Shown here: one piece after another, positions 1 through 6,054 of the stretch
How positions within the stretch are numbered: position 1 is the stretch's first letter
Layout of the letters: each line of letters starts with the position of its first letter
Assembly: GCA_037441725.1 (NCBI GenBank)
Contig: JBBIRT010000151.1
Span: 1-7,252 of the forward strand
Direction of reading: 5' to 3'
DNA length: 7,252 nt
Source of the DNA: JBBIRT01 sp037441725
Lineage (GTDB): Bacteria; Desulfobacterota; BSN033; UBA1163
Notes under the pieces: generated by a model
Told to the model about the DNA's origin: nothing
What the model saw: only the letters and a program-made list of their open reading frames with translations
Database searches by the model: none
Program-made: the position numbers and the translations under genes

Positions 1-107
1 GGAAGATTAGGGAAAGGGTGGATCTGGCAGTTGAGATCGCCGATATCACAGTGGATCAGGATCATGGGAAATGTCTCATCCGAGTAGTGGTCTTTAAACA
101 GGAATAG
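1..107 (+). CDS. 3' end of an unidentified protein, possibly hotdog fold (partial)
   Basis: An open frame runs in from the left edge (first complete codon at 3) and ends at TAG 105-107, giving 34 residues ending in VVVFKQE. The visible part reads as two alternating beta-strand segments (VDLAVEIADITV and KCLIRVVVF) around a DQDHGK turn. That pattern resembles the last strands of hotdog-fold acyl dehydratases or thioesterases, where an 'X-G-K-V-hydrophobic' strand closes the sheet. This is only a resemblance; no active-site residue lies inside the window. It is believed to be coding because it stays open, is strand-like, and ends 21 bases before the RidA start, as expected within an operon. Confidence 0.45.
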   Translation, partial: KIRERVDLAVEIADITVDQDHGKCLIRVVVFKQE

Positions 108-114
108 TTGAAAG

Positions 115-121
115 AAGGTGA
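115..121 (+). promoter_or_regulatory. Ribosome binding site of the RidA-family gene
   Basis: AAGGTGA ends 7 bases before ATG 129. It supports ATG 129 over the in-frame TTG at 108, which directly abuts the previous stop codon and would place this Shine-Dalgarno sequence inside the coding region. Confidence 0.7.
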
Positions 122-128
122 CTATCGA

Positions 129-518
129 ATGTTAAAAAAGGTGATCAATCCTAAAACTATTCATCGGCCCTTTGGCTATGCTCATGCCATTCAAATTGAT
201 AATACCCTCTATATCTCAGGGCAGATCCCTTTGGATCAGGAGATGAACATCGTTGGGAAAAACAACATGGCAGCTCAGACCGAGCAGGTCTATGAAAACT
301 TAAAGAGGGTCCTTGAGGAGGCTGGAGGCTCGATGAATAATATCGTCATGTTGAATATCTATTGTACAGATATTGAGGCCTATGATCGAGAGCCCCGACC
401 CCTGAGGAAAAAATATTTTGGAGATTATTACCCCGCTACCACCGCAGTAGAGGTCAAACGCCTTTATCGTCCTGAGTTCATGATCGAAGTGGAGGCCGTA
501 GCGGTGCTTGAAAATTAG
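129..518 (+). CDS. RidA/YjgF/YER057c/UK114 family protein lacking the catalytic arginine
   Basis: The product is 129 residues, the normal RidA length, and is expected to be a cytoplasmic homotrimer. Family marks are SGQIPLD (residues 30-36), IVG (41-43), QTEQVYENLKRVLEEAG (50-66), the NIVMLNIYCTDI strand (71-82) and the C-terminal IEVEAVAVL (119-127). Archetypal RidA hydrolyses reactive enamine/imine intermediates from PLP enzymes such as threonine dehydratase, using Arg105 in a PAR motif. Here the matching motif is PATTAVEV (102-109), so the arginine is replaced by threonine, and the usual GPYxQ near the N-terminus is RPFGYAH. The glutamate matching E. coli Glu120 is kept (Glu120). This points to a Rid subgroup without Arg105 (Rid4-7 type), whose activities are largely unknown, so no gene symbol is given. 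It sits 21 bases after an upstream gene and about 65 bases before the glycosylase, probably in one transcript. TTG 108 is an alternative, poorer start. Family is certain; function is not. Confidence 0.93.
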   Translation: MLKKVINPKTIHRPFGYAHAIQIDNTLYISGQIPLDQEMNIVGKNNMAAQTEQVYENLKRVLEEAGGSMNNIVMLNIYCTDIEAYDREPRPLRKKYFGDYYPATTAVEVKRLYRPEFMIEVEAVAVLEN

Positions 519-570
519 TAAACGTCCAAAGGAAATGACCTCGATGCCTGTTTCCTGTTTTGGATACGAC

Positions 571-575
571 GAAGG
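571..575 (+). promoter_or_regulatory. Ribosome binding site choosing the GTG start of the glycosylase
   Basis: GAAGG lies 8 bases before GTG 584. The longer in-frame alternative, TTG 560, has only a pyrimidine-rich stretch before it and no Shine-Dalgarno sequence. Confidence 0.5.
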
Positions 576-583
576 TTTTTCAA

Positions 584-1429
584 GTGACAAGACGTCTCCA
601 GGTGAACGAATTTAACCTGCCAGATACCTTAGAATGTGGGCAATTTTTTCGATTTACTAAACTTCTCGACACCTATCTCATTCAATCTTCGGATAAAATT
701 TTTTCAATCTATCAAAAAGGGAGAACCCTTTATTATGACGGAGTCGACGAACTATTTCTGATTCGATTTTTTAGATTGGATGAAGATCTCAATTCCATTC
801 TTAGAGAAATCGATCGAGATCCGATCATCCATCAGGCCATCCAAAGATATCGAGGGATGAGGTTGATCAGACAGGATCCTTGGGAATGCCTCCTCTCTTT
901 TCTTTGTTCCTCTGCCAAGGCTATTTCGCATATACGCTTCCTCCTTGAAATCCTTTGCAAATCGTTTGGGAAGAAAATATGCTGGAGAAATTATATCGGA
1001 TATGGATTTCCAGAATCGGGTTGGATCCAACCCTCCCTACAATGGGAGACGATTAAGGCAGGCTTCAGAACCGCTTATCTGATAAAAACATCTCAACAGG
1101 TGAATCAGGCCTATCTCCTCTCTTTAAGAGGGTTACCTTATCAGGAAGCAAGGAGACAACTGATGAGACTTTCTGGGGTTGGAAAGAAGGTGGCAGATTG
1201 CATCCTCCTCTATTCCTTAGATTTTCTTGAAGCCTTCCCCATGGATACCTGGATTAAAAGGGGCCTCCAGAAGATGTATTTTAAAGGTGAAAAGGTTGGA
1301 GAAAGATCCATGGAAGAATTAGTATCCCACCATTTTGGTCCTTATGCTGGTTATGCGCAACTCTACCTTTACCATTTCTGGAGAAACCATCCCATAGAGG
1401 GAGATCTTCCTCTTCTATCTCCCAAATGA
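584..1429 (+). CDS. ogg: OGG1-type 8-oxoguanine DNA glycosylase/AP lyase
   Basis: The product is 281 residues from GTG 584 (289 if TTG 560 is used). It has an OGG_N domain beginning NEFNLPDTLECGQFFRF (residues 8-24), followed by a HhH-GPD domain. The helix-hairpin-helix is LSGVGKKVADC (196-206). Lys202 corresponds to catalytic Lys249 of human OGG1, and Asp221 in FPMDTW to Asp268, so a bifunctional base excision and beta-lyase reaction on oxidised guanine is expected. QDPWECLLSFLCSS (97-110) matches the human QDPIECLFSFICSS, and GYAQ with Gln259 matches the 8-oxoguanine-contacting Gln315. The following human NNN and Arg154, which contact the estranged cytosine, are instead AKA (111-113) and His116, suggesting weaker opposite-base selectivity. 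There is no signal peptide; it would be a DNA repair enzyme of the cytoplasm. It is the last gene of the rightward cluster and ends 21 bases from the convergent SnoaL-like gene. Class assignment is secure from the motifs. Confidence 0.92.
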   Translation: MTRRLQVNEFNLPDTLECGQFFRFTKLLDTYLIQSSDKIFSIYQKGRTLYYDGVDELFLIRFFRLDEDLNSILREIDRDPIIHQAIQRYRGMRLIRQDPWECLLSFLCSSAKAISHIRFLLEILCKSFGKKICWRNYIGYGFPESGWIQPSLQWETIKAGFRTAYLIKTSQQVNQAYLLSLRGLPYQEARRQLMRLSGVGKKVADCILLYSLDFLEAFPMDTWIKRGLQKMYFKGEKVGERSMEELVSHHFGPYAGYAQLYLYHFWRNHPIEGDLPLLSPK

Positions 1430-1450
1430 TCCAATCAATCCCAGCGTAAG

Positions 1451-2107
1451 CTAATCCTTATAGGGCTCCGGGGGCGGAGGTTGGAAGATATTTATTCGAT
1501 AACGATTGTATGGCATATGGTAGGTGCTCGGTTTATCAGGAGGAAACTCTGAATGACCTGCTGTAATGCTTGCCCCTTGGGGTTCTTCGATCCAGCCCTT
1601 TTCATAAGGAGTCATATACGTGAGTCGATAGGCAAGCTTTAAGAATTTCCATTTCCCGTCCTCTTTTACATATTCCATATCATATTTCCCTAAACACCAA
1701 AAGGCGGTCAATTTCTCATTTAGCCTCAATGAGACACTTCCATGGGAATGCCATAATCCCTTTGCCCTTGTCCCTTTCTTATTGATTTCAATGATGGGAT
1801 TAACGGTCATATGGATTCCCAAAAAGCCTGGAACCCTATGCCTCTTTTCACTCAGAATTCCACAAAAGATCTTTTTTACTCCCTCAAGCCCTTCATAGAC
1901 ACCGCTGTCTTCTATTTCAACGCTGACTCCAGGAGTTTTCTTGGCGAATAGATCGACAATTTCAGAGCGTTTCATCACGTGATAGAGATGGGAGTAGGTG
2001 GACATCAGTTGGCATATCTCGATATAATCCTTAACACGACCATATTCAGCCAATTGGTTCTTTAATTGAACGACCTCAACTTCCAATTCTTTTAAGGTTT
2101 TTGCCAT
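1451..2107 (-). CDS. SnoaL-like / NTF2-fold protein with N-terminal coiled coil
   Basis: The product is 218 residues. Residues 1-25 (LKELEVEVVQLKNQLAEY) form a short coiled coil with leucines and valines at heptad spacing. Residues about 26-165 look like a SnoaL_4-type NTF2-like cone: IEICQLMSTYSHLYHV, then SGVYEGLEGVKKIF (68-81), H99-MTVNP (99-104), GLWHSHG (117-123) and GKYDMEYVKEDGKWK (140-154). The tail is proline rich (QPPPPEPY, 209-216), as in many relatives of this group. The fold is used by polyketide cyclases, dehydratases, isomerases and non-catalytic proteins, so the reaction cannot be named; His99 and the WHSH segment are pocket candidates. It is the last gene of the leftward TRAP operon, 50 bases after the DUF169 gene, which suggests action on the imported compound. 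ATG 2107 is preferred over GTG 2113 because AAGGAGG ends 6 bases before it. No secretion signal was seen. Confidence 0.8.
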   Translation of the reverse strand: MAKTLKELEVEVVQLKNQLAEYGRVKDYIEICQLMSTYSHLYHVMKRSEIVDLFAKKTPGVSVEIEDSGVYEGLEGVKKIFCGILSEKRHRVPGFLGIHMTVNPIIEINKKGTRAKGLWHSHGSVSLRLNEKLTAFWCLGKYDMEYVKEDGKWKFLKLAYRLTYMTPYEKGWIEEPQGASITAGHSEFPPDKPSTYHMPYNRYRINIFQPPPPEPYKD

Positions 2108-2113
2108 TGTCAC

Positions 2114-2120
2114 CCTCCTT
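2114..2120 (-). promoter_or_regulatory. Ribosome binding site of the SnoaL-like gene
   Basis: AAGGAGG on the minus strand lies 6 bases before ATG 2107 and directly abuts GTG 2113, so ATG 2107 is the start. Confidence 0.75.
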
Positions 2121-2157
2121 TTTGAAAATAAAATTTCAGAATGAAATATCCCCCCAC

Positions 2158-2916
2158 CTAAATCATTCGAGACGATCCAGGGGGTATAAGGCCCAATTCT
2201 TTTTGAACTTGTTTGACAAATTCCATTCCATTGGGTTCATAGGCCGGGAGAACCCATGGCATCTCCATCAATACTTGTAACATGGAATTTAATAAGTCAA
2301 AGGGAATGGATATCAGTTGCTGGCCTTCAGGGAAAAGTTTCCTTCTTTTCATTCCATGGCCAAGGCCAGTCAAGATATAGTTCAACTCTCCGGTGAGATA
2401 AGGGTAAATATAAATCCATGCACACCCAATGGCAGGAGTAGATTTGCTCACCCACATTTTACCTGTTTTATAACTCATGGATCTCAATAAGATTTCAGTT
2501 TGATTGGTTTTGGACATGACGATTAAAACATCCGGTTCAAAAGAGAGTTTATCTAACGGTGAAAAGGCAATATAGTTGACCACCCCTTTGCCTATCTTTG
2601 GGACATGGTGATAAAGCCTACTGGCAGATCGTACGTCATAAAATATTTTTAACTTTGATCCAAATTCACCACTGATATAAGGCTCAGGGGCTTCGGCCTG
2701 GCCTAACACATAAAGACCTGCCTCACAGAGATGATTCTCTCTATCGGCATAGAAGGAATGGCCTTCCTGCGATTTCTTAAGCATTTCACAGAGGGCCATG
2801 GGTTCATCAAGTCTCTCGATCCCGTCAGGTTTCTTTGGTAAAAATTTAACCCCCACAGGGGGGATCTCGAAATCAAATTTTTCCAAGATAGCATAATCCT
2901 TTTTATTCAATGTCAT
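2158..2916 (-). CDS. DUF169 (COG2043) family protein
   Basis: The product is 252 residues and soluble, with no signal peptide or membrane segment. Family features are PPVGVKFLP (19-27), Cys43 in ALCEMLKKSQEGHSFYA, Cys64 in HLCEAGLYVLG (62-72), the KIGKGVVNYIAFSPLDKL segment (107-124), PDVLIVMSK (128-136), Cys165 in PAIGCAW (161-167), and GMKRRKLFPEGQ with ISIP (188-205). Three well-spaced cysteines in conserved blocks suggest metal, iron-sulfur or thiol chemistry, but this is inference; the family has no established biochemical role known to me. The start ATG 2916 is 2 bases past the TAA of the TRAP permease. Its AGGAGGT ribosome binding site (2921-2927) is made of the last two permease codons plus the first base of the permease stop, so translation is probably coupled to the upstream gene. 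Operon position suggests a task linked to the imported solute. Confidence 0.87.
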   Translation of the reverse strand: MTLNKKDYAILEKFDFEIPPVGVKFLPKKPDGIERLDEPMALCEMLKKSQEGHSFYADRENHLCEAGLYVLGQAEAPEPYISGEFGSKLKIFYDVRSASRLYHHVPKIGKGVVNYIAFSPLDKLSFEPDVLIVMSKTNQTEILLRSMSYKTGKMWVSKSTPAIGCAWIYIYPYLTGELNYILTGLGHGMKRRKLFPEGQQLISIPFDLLNSMLQVLMEMPWVLPAYEPNGMEFVKQVQKELGLIPPGSSRMI

Positions 2917-2918
2917 AT

Positions 2919-3947
2919 TTACCTCCTGTTTTGATTGAGCTTGGTCTTATGCCTCCACTCAAAGAGGGTTAGCCATGCTCCCAAACCAGCTCCTAATAAG
3001 TTCATGATAAGGCCATGGATAAAGAGATGCCTTTGTATTGGAATGAGGAGGCATAGGCCTGCGATGGCAAAAATTACCCTTTTCAATAAATTGAGTTCAT
3101 TAAAGAGATAACCTGTAAGGGCCGAAGACAGCACAAAACAGCCAAACAGAGCCGTGATGAAGGATATGAATATTTCGTCGGGAGATCCTTTTAAAATCAA
3201 TCCAGGGAAGAAAACAAATAGGAAAGGAACGATGTAGGCAATAATCCCCAGCCTGGTAGCGGTCCACCCTGTTCGCATAGGATTTGCACCCGCAAGAGCT
3301 GCTCCTGCATAGGCAGCTCCACAAACAGGTGGCGTAATCATTGAAAAGGATGAGAAGTATACAATAAATAAGTGAGCTGCCATGACATGAACACCGAGTT
3401 GGACTAAGGCTGGAGCAATAAGGACAGCTAATAGGACATAGGCGGGGATAGGGGGCATTCCCATCCCTAAGATGAGACAGACAATGGCAGTCGTGACCAA
3501 TAGAATCATAAGATTTCCTCCAGCCATCTCAACGACCCTTAAGGATAAAAGAAATCCTACCCCTGTATAAGAAACCGTCCCAACAATAATCCCTGCCAGA
3601 ATCCCAAGGGGACCAATCAGAAGAATAGCTCGACTGGCCTGCTGTAATCCTTCAATGATCCAATTGAGTCGAAACCTTGTCTTTTTCTGAATGAAGAATC
3701 CAAGAAACAATATAGGAAGCACTGAGGCCAAGGCCGATTTATCTGGTGCCCAATATAAAATAAATAGAGCAATAATGAGGGCCATAAATGGGATGATGAA
3801 TAGATAACTCTTATCCAATACGTTAGAAATCTTGGGCAGTTGCTCCTTGGGCAGACCCTTAAGACCATTTTTTCCCGCCTCCATATCGACTTGGAAAAAA
3901 ACCGCTGCATAATAAAGGACTGCAGGAATAATGGCTGCCATTGCCAC
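2919..3947 (-). CDS. TRAP transporter permease, C-terminal fragment (second half of the large subunit)
   Basis: This open stretch (342 residues from GTG 3947) holds the distal half of the DctM-like domain. It contains AIIPAVLYYAAVFFQVDMEA (5-24), a hydrophilic linker GKNGLKGLPKEQLP, then about eight hydrophobic segments with GMGMPPIPAYVLLAV (161-175), MAAHLFIVYF (189-198), MITPPVCGAAYAGAALAGANP (203-223) and TRLGIIAYIVPFLFV. These are signatures of the sodium- and substrate-binding hairpin and cytoplasmic loops of fused TRAP permeases. The last 70 residues are extra hydrophobic helices, as often seen after the DctM core. GTG 3947 begins 6 bases after the internal stop; ATG 3941 is another candidate. 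The nearest purine-rich block (GGAG, about 14 bases before GTG) is poorly spaced, so separate translation would depend on reinitiation. The end (TAA 2919-2921) nearly touches the DUF169 start. Confidence 0.75.
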   Translation of the reverse strand: MAMAAIIPAVLYYAAVFFQVDMEAGKNGLKGLPKEQLPKISNVLDKSYLFIIPFMALIIALFILYWAPDKSALASVLPILFLGFFIQKKTRFRLNWIIEGLQQASRAILLIGPLGILAGIIVGTVSYTGVGFLLSLRVVEMAGGNLMILLVTTAIVCLILGMGMPPIPAYVLLAVLIAPALVQLGVHVMAAHLFIVYFSSFSMITPPVCGAAYAGAALAGANPMRTGWTATRLGIIAYIVPFLFVFFPGLILKGSPDEIFISFITALFGCFVLSSALTGYLFNELNLLKRVIFAIAGLCLLIPIQRHLFIHGLIMNLLGAGLGAWLTLFEWRHKTKLNQNRR

Positions 3948-3953
3948 TTGATA

Positions 3954-4880
3954 TTAGGGGACTCCAATGATCTCTGCCATTATAAAAGCGGTGACTCCCA
4001 TCACTGGAGGCATAATCAGCCCTCCAGTTGAGGCTACTGCTTCAATGGCTCCAGCTACATGGGGTTTGTAACCAATCTTTTTCATGAGTGGAATGGTAAT
4101 GACTCCTGTGGTTGCTACATTTGAGATGGCCACCCCAGAAATTGTTCCAAATAGGCTTGAGGCGACCACAGCAATCTTTCCTGGTCCACCGCGGAATCGG
4201 CCAAAGGCTGCCATGGAAATGTCTGTGATGAATACACCCCCTCCTCCCTTAACCATCAGATTTCCAAAAAGGATAAAACCTAAGATATAGGTGACCACTA
4301 TCCCGAACATAAAACTTAGAGAGGCATTAGTATCCAGAAAAAGGTAGTTCACCTGTTGATCAAAGGGGAGAGAAAATCCTGAGAAAAGATCAGGGAAGAG
4401 AAAAGAGAGATGGGGGAGGCCTAAAAATAAGAGGCCTAAGATGGCTAAAAATAGATTGATGGTACGTCGAGAAGCCTCTAAGGTGAGAGCAATGGCAATG
4501 GTTCCCATAATCACCCGATCAGAGGTCACCGTGCCCAGATTGAAGGAGATTTTGCGATAGTTTATAGCAATATAAAGACCAACCATCACACTGAGTCCTG
4601 CAAGAATAAAGTCATACCAAGGGACTCTATTTTTGGGGGATTGCTTGGTCAAAGGGATTAGAAAGAAGATGCAGGGGAATATCAAAGCAATCATGATCCC
4701 ATAATATTGTTCTCTTAAAAAATTCCATTCTAAATAGAAGGGAACATCCATGATAAAAAAGCATCCCACCAGAGGAAGGACAATAAAAATGGTTTTAATG
4801 AGATAGGATAAGCCACCCCTTAGAATTCTATAGGATTCAGATGACTCATCGAAAAGAGAAGTTTCTCCCCTCTCCCCCAT
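3954..4880 (-). CDS. TRAP transporter permease, N-terminal fragment (small subunit plus first half of the large subunit)
   Basis: The product is 308 residues from ATG 4880, preceded by AAGGAG with a 5-base spacer. After a hydrophilic N-terminus (1-20), four hydrophobic segments at about 27-46, 59-77, 91-107 and 122-138 form the DctQ-like part, ending in LEASRRTIN (134-142), the EA-x-RR mark of fused TRAP permeases. The DctM-like part follows: FGIVVTYILGFILFGNLM (192-209), GRFRGGPGKIAVVASSLFGT (227-246), ISGVAISNVATTGVITIPLM (247-266), IGYKPHVAGAIEAVASTGG (269-287) and IMPPVMGVTAFIMAEIIGVP (289-308). The protein then stops at TAA just after the first re-entrant hairpin, where homologs run on without interruption. 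Its role in intact form is sodium-driven solute import across the inner membrane with the TAXI binding protein encoded just upstream. Truncated here, it is unlikely to transport alone. Confidence 0.8.
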   Translation of the reverse strand: MGERGETSLFDESSESYRILRGGLSYLIKTIFIVLPLVGCFFIMDVPFYLEWNFLREQYYGIMIALIFPCIFFLIPLTKQSPKNRVPWYDFILAGLSVMVGLYIAINYRKISFNLGTVTSDRVIMGTIAIALTLEASRRTINLFLAILGLLFLGLPHLSFLFPDLFSGFSLPFDQQVNYLFLDTNASLSFMFGIVVTYILGFILFGNLMVKGGGGVFITDISMAAFGRFRGGPGKIAVVASSLFGTISGVAISNVATTGVITIPLMKKIGYKPHVAGAIEAVASTGGLIMPPVMGVTAFIMAEIIGVP

Positions 4881-4894
4881 GAATGCTCCTTAAT

Positions 4895-4924
4895 CGGAAT
4901 AACCCCTTTTGAGGGGTTATTCCG
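4895..4924 (-). repeat. Perfect 13-bp intercistronic hairpin between binding-protein and permease genes
   Basis: The arms 4895-4907 and 4912-4924 (CGGAATAACCCCT on the plus strand and its exact complement) enclose a 4-base loop. The hairpin starts 27 bases after the TAXI stop codon. No T-run follows on the minus strand; instead ATTAAGGAGCATTC and the permease start come directly after. It is therefore more likely an mRNA-stabilising or partial-attenuation element, giving more binding protein than permease, than a full terminator. Confidence 0.75.
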
Positions 4925-4951
4925 GGATATTGAAAAAGATTTAATTAGTCC

Positions 4952-6028
4952 CTATTGCATTTTTAAAAGCTGATTCTGTTTGGCTTCCATTTCTTGAGTC
5001 CATACTCCTTTTTCTTTATAGAATTGAATGGCCCCGGGGTGATAGGGTAGGGTAAAATTGATATTCGTAAAGGTTTCAGGGGTCCAGAACTTAAGAACAG
5101 GATGGATCGTTTGATAATCTTTATAATGGTTCCACCAGGTCTCGACCAACTTATAAGCCACATGATCGGGCATCCGAGTGGTGACCAGGTTGGCAAGAGG
5201 AGCGCTCCAAAGAGGTGTATCTTCTGGAACTCCTGGCACGCCACCAGGCTGGATCGTTGTATAACATCCAGGCATAGCCTTTTGACCTTCTTTGATCATT
5301 TCCGGGGCCATAGATTGATGAAGAAAACGGACTCCAACGAGGGTGTCCGCTTCAGCAATGGCAGACATTCCTACAGCGCAAACCGTAGAATCGATTCGGC
5401 CTTCTTGAACCGCTTTGACTGCTGCCACAACATCTGTGACAGGGACGGTCTTGACATCATCGAGTGTAAGCCCGCCATTAAAAAGCGAAGCCAAGGTGAT
5501 GGATATGTTAGGTGGGAAAGCAGTCCATTCCCATGCGATCCTTTTTCCCTTGAGCTCTCGTACATATTTCATTCCAGTCTCTTTCCGCACGAGAAAGCCC
5601 ATCCGAAAGAGGGGTCCTGCATTGAGCGTTCGAAGATTGAGAGTCTTCGGATAGGGAGGTTTTTCAGGAAACCCTTTTGGGATAGGATCGGGGGCACTTC
5701 TGCCTGTCCAAATCTGGTACATAGCAGCAAAGTTCTCCATGGAGATGTCAATGGTTCCTTGTTCGCTCATCATAGGGAGCCAAGTAGAGGCCCCTGCGGT
5801 TGGAACCACAATGACAGTCATTGGGGATTTTTCTGAGGCAACTTTTGCCAAGCCACTGATAAGAGTGTGGAGCAGAGATCCAGGAGAAAGAGCGGCAAAA
5901 CGTAAAACCTTAGGATAGGTAGGGGAAGTCTGAGCAAATGAAAAGAGGGGAAAGATGAAAAAAAATCCTGAAAAAATCAAAAGGAGTAAACCCATCCAAA
6001 ACCTTTTAGAAAATTTATTACTTTTCAT
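4952..6028 (-). CDS. TAXI-family TRAP transporter periplasmic solute-binding protein
   Basis: The product is 358 residues. A signal peptide is clear: basic n-region KSNKFSKRF (2-10), hydrophobic core of about 19 residues (11-29), and likely cleavage after SFA (30-32), with no lipobox cysteine. The mature protein has TAXI features: VLRFAALSPGSLLHTLISGL (41-60), VIVVPTAGASTWLPMMSEQG (72-91), IDISMENF (93-100), VRELKGKRIAW (156-166), LDDVKTVPVTDVVAAVKAVQ (189-208), GRIDSTVCAVG (210-220) and the C-terminal YHPGAIQFYKEKGVWT (329-344). It would capture a solute in the periplasm and deliver it to the TRAP permease; TAXI ligands are usually carboxylates such as glutamate or dicarboxylates, but the ligand here cannot be deduced. 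ATG 6028 is chosen because AAGGAGGT lies 7 bases before it; GTG 6037 falls inside that ribosome binding site. It is the first gene of the operon, with its own promoter. Confidence 0.93.
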   Translation of the reverse strand: MKSNKFSKRFWMGLLLLIFSGFFFIFPLFSFAQTSPTYPKVLRFAALSPGSLLHTLISGLAKVASEKSPMTVIVVPTAGASTWLPMMSEQGTIDISMENFAAMYQIWTGRSAPDPIPKGFPEKPPYPKTLNLRTLNAGPLFRMGFLVRKETGMKYVRELKGKRIAWEWTAFPPNISITLASLFNGGLTLDDVKTVPVTDVVAAVKAVQEGRIDSTVCAVGMSAIAEADTLVGVRFLHQSMAPEMIKEGQKAMPGCYTTIQPGGVPGVPEDTPLWSAPLANLVTTRMPDHVAYKLVETWWNHYKDYQTIHPVLKFWTPETFTNINFTLPYHPGAIQFYKEKGVWTQEMEAKQNQLLKMQ

Positions 6029-6035
6029 TTTTTGC

Positions 6036-6043
6036 ACCTCCTT
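6036..6043 (-). promoter_or_regulatory. Ribosome binding site of the TAXI gene
   Basis: AAGGAGGT on the minus strand, 7 bases before ATG 6028, is a near-complete anti-16S complement. It excludes the in-frame GTG 6037, which overlaps it. Confidence 0.85.
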
Positions 6044-6054
6044 TTTTTTCTGTT

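Larger units (their letters stand above)
2919..4880 (-). pseudogene. Fused TRAP transporter permease (DctQ-DctM fusion), interrupted by one in-frame TAA
   Basis: Read through, the frame spans 653 codons, which is the normal size for a TRAP permease with the small 4TM and large 12TM subunits fused, as found with TAXI binding proteins. TAA at 3954-3956 cuts it at codon 309 with no frame change: the code reads ...EIIGVP, stop, YQVAMAAIIPAV..., and both sides align continuously with the family. Homologs commonly have a Pro-Tyr pair here, so the stop most likely replaces a tyrosine codon by a single base change. If real, full-length permease would not be made and uptake should fail unless the halves assemble. 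The two fragments are described separately. Confidence 0.75.

Noticed and set aside
535..615. Small open frame (26 codons from ATG 535 or a shorter form from ATG 544) before the glycosylase
   Set aside because: It overlaps the glycosylase start in another frame, has no recognisable product, and the glycosylase N-terminus is complete without it; a leader peptide cannot be excluded but nothing supports one.
1430..1450. Bidirectional terminator between the convergent glycosylase and SnoaL-like genes
   Set aside because: The 21-base gap shows no inverted repeat or T-run.
2133..2147. Small stem (ATTTCA, 3-base loop, TGAAAT) followed by a T-rich stretch on the minus strand, between the DUF169 and SnoaL-like genes
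   Set aside because: The stem has six mostly A-T pairs, too weak for a terminator, and a strong ribosome binding site follows at once.
3954..3956. TAA as a recoded sense codon
   Set aside because: The permease gene itself and the ABC binding-protein gene both end at TAA in expected places, and known stop recoding for selenocysteine or pyrrolysine uses TGA or TAG.
3935..3970. Frameshift between the two permease fragments
   Set aside because: Both fragments are in the same frame; codon-by-codon reading shows only one stop and no shift.
5102..5836. Long open frame (244 residues) on the plus strand inside the TAXI gene
   Set aside because: It lies entirely antisense to a clear TAXI gene, its translation is rich in Arg, His, Cys and Ser with no family pattern, and it has no ribosome binding site in a sensible place.
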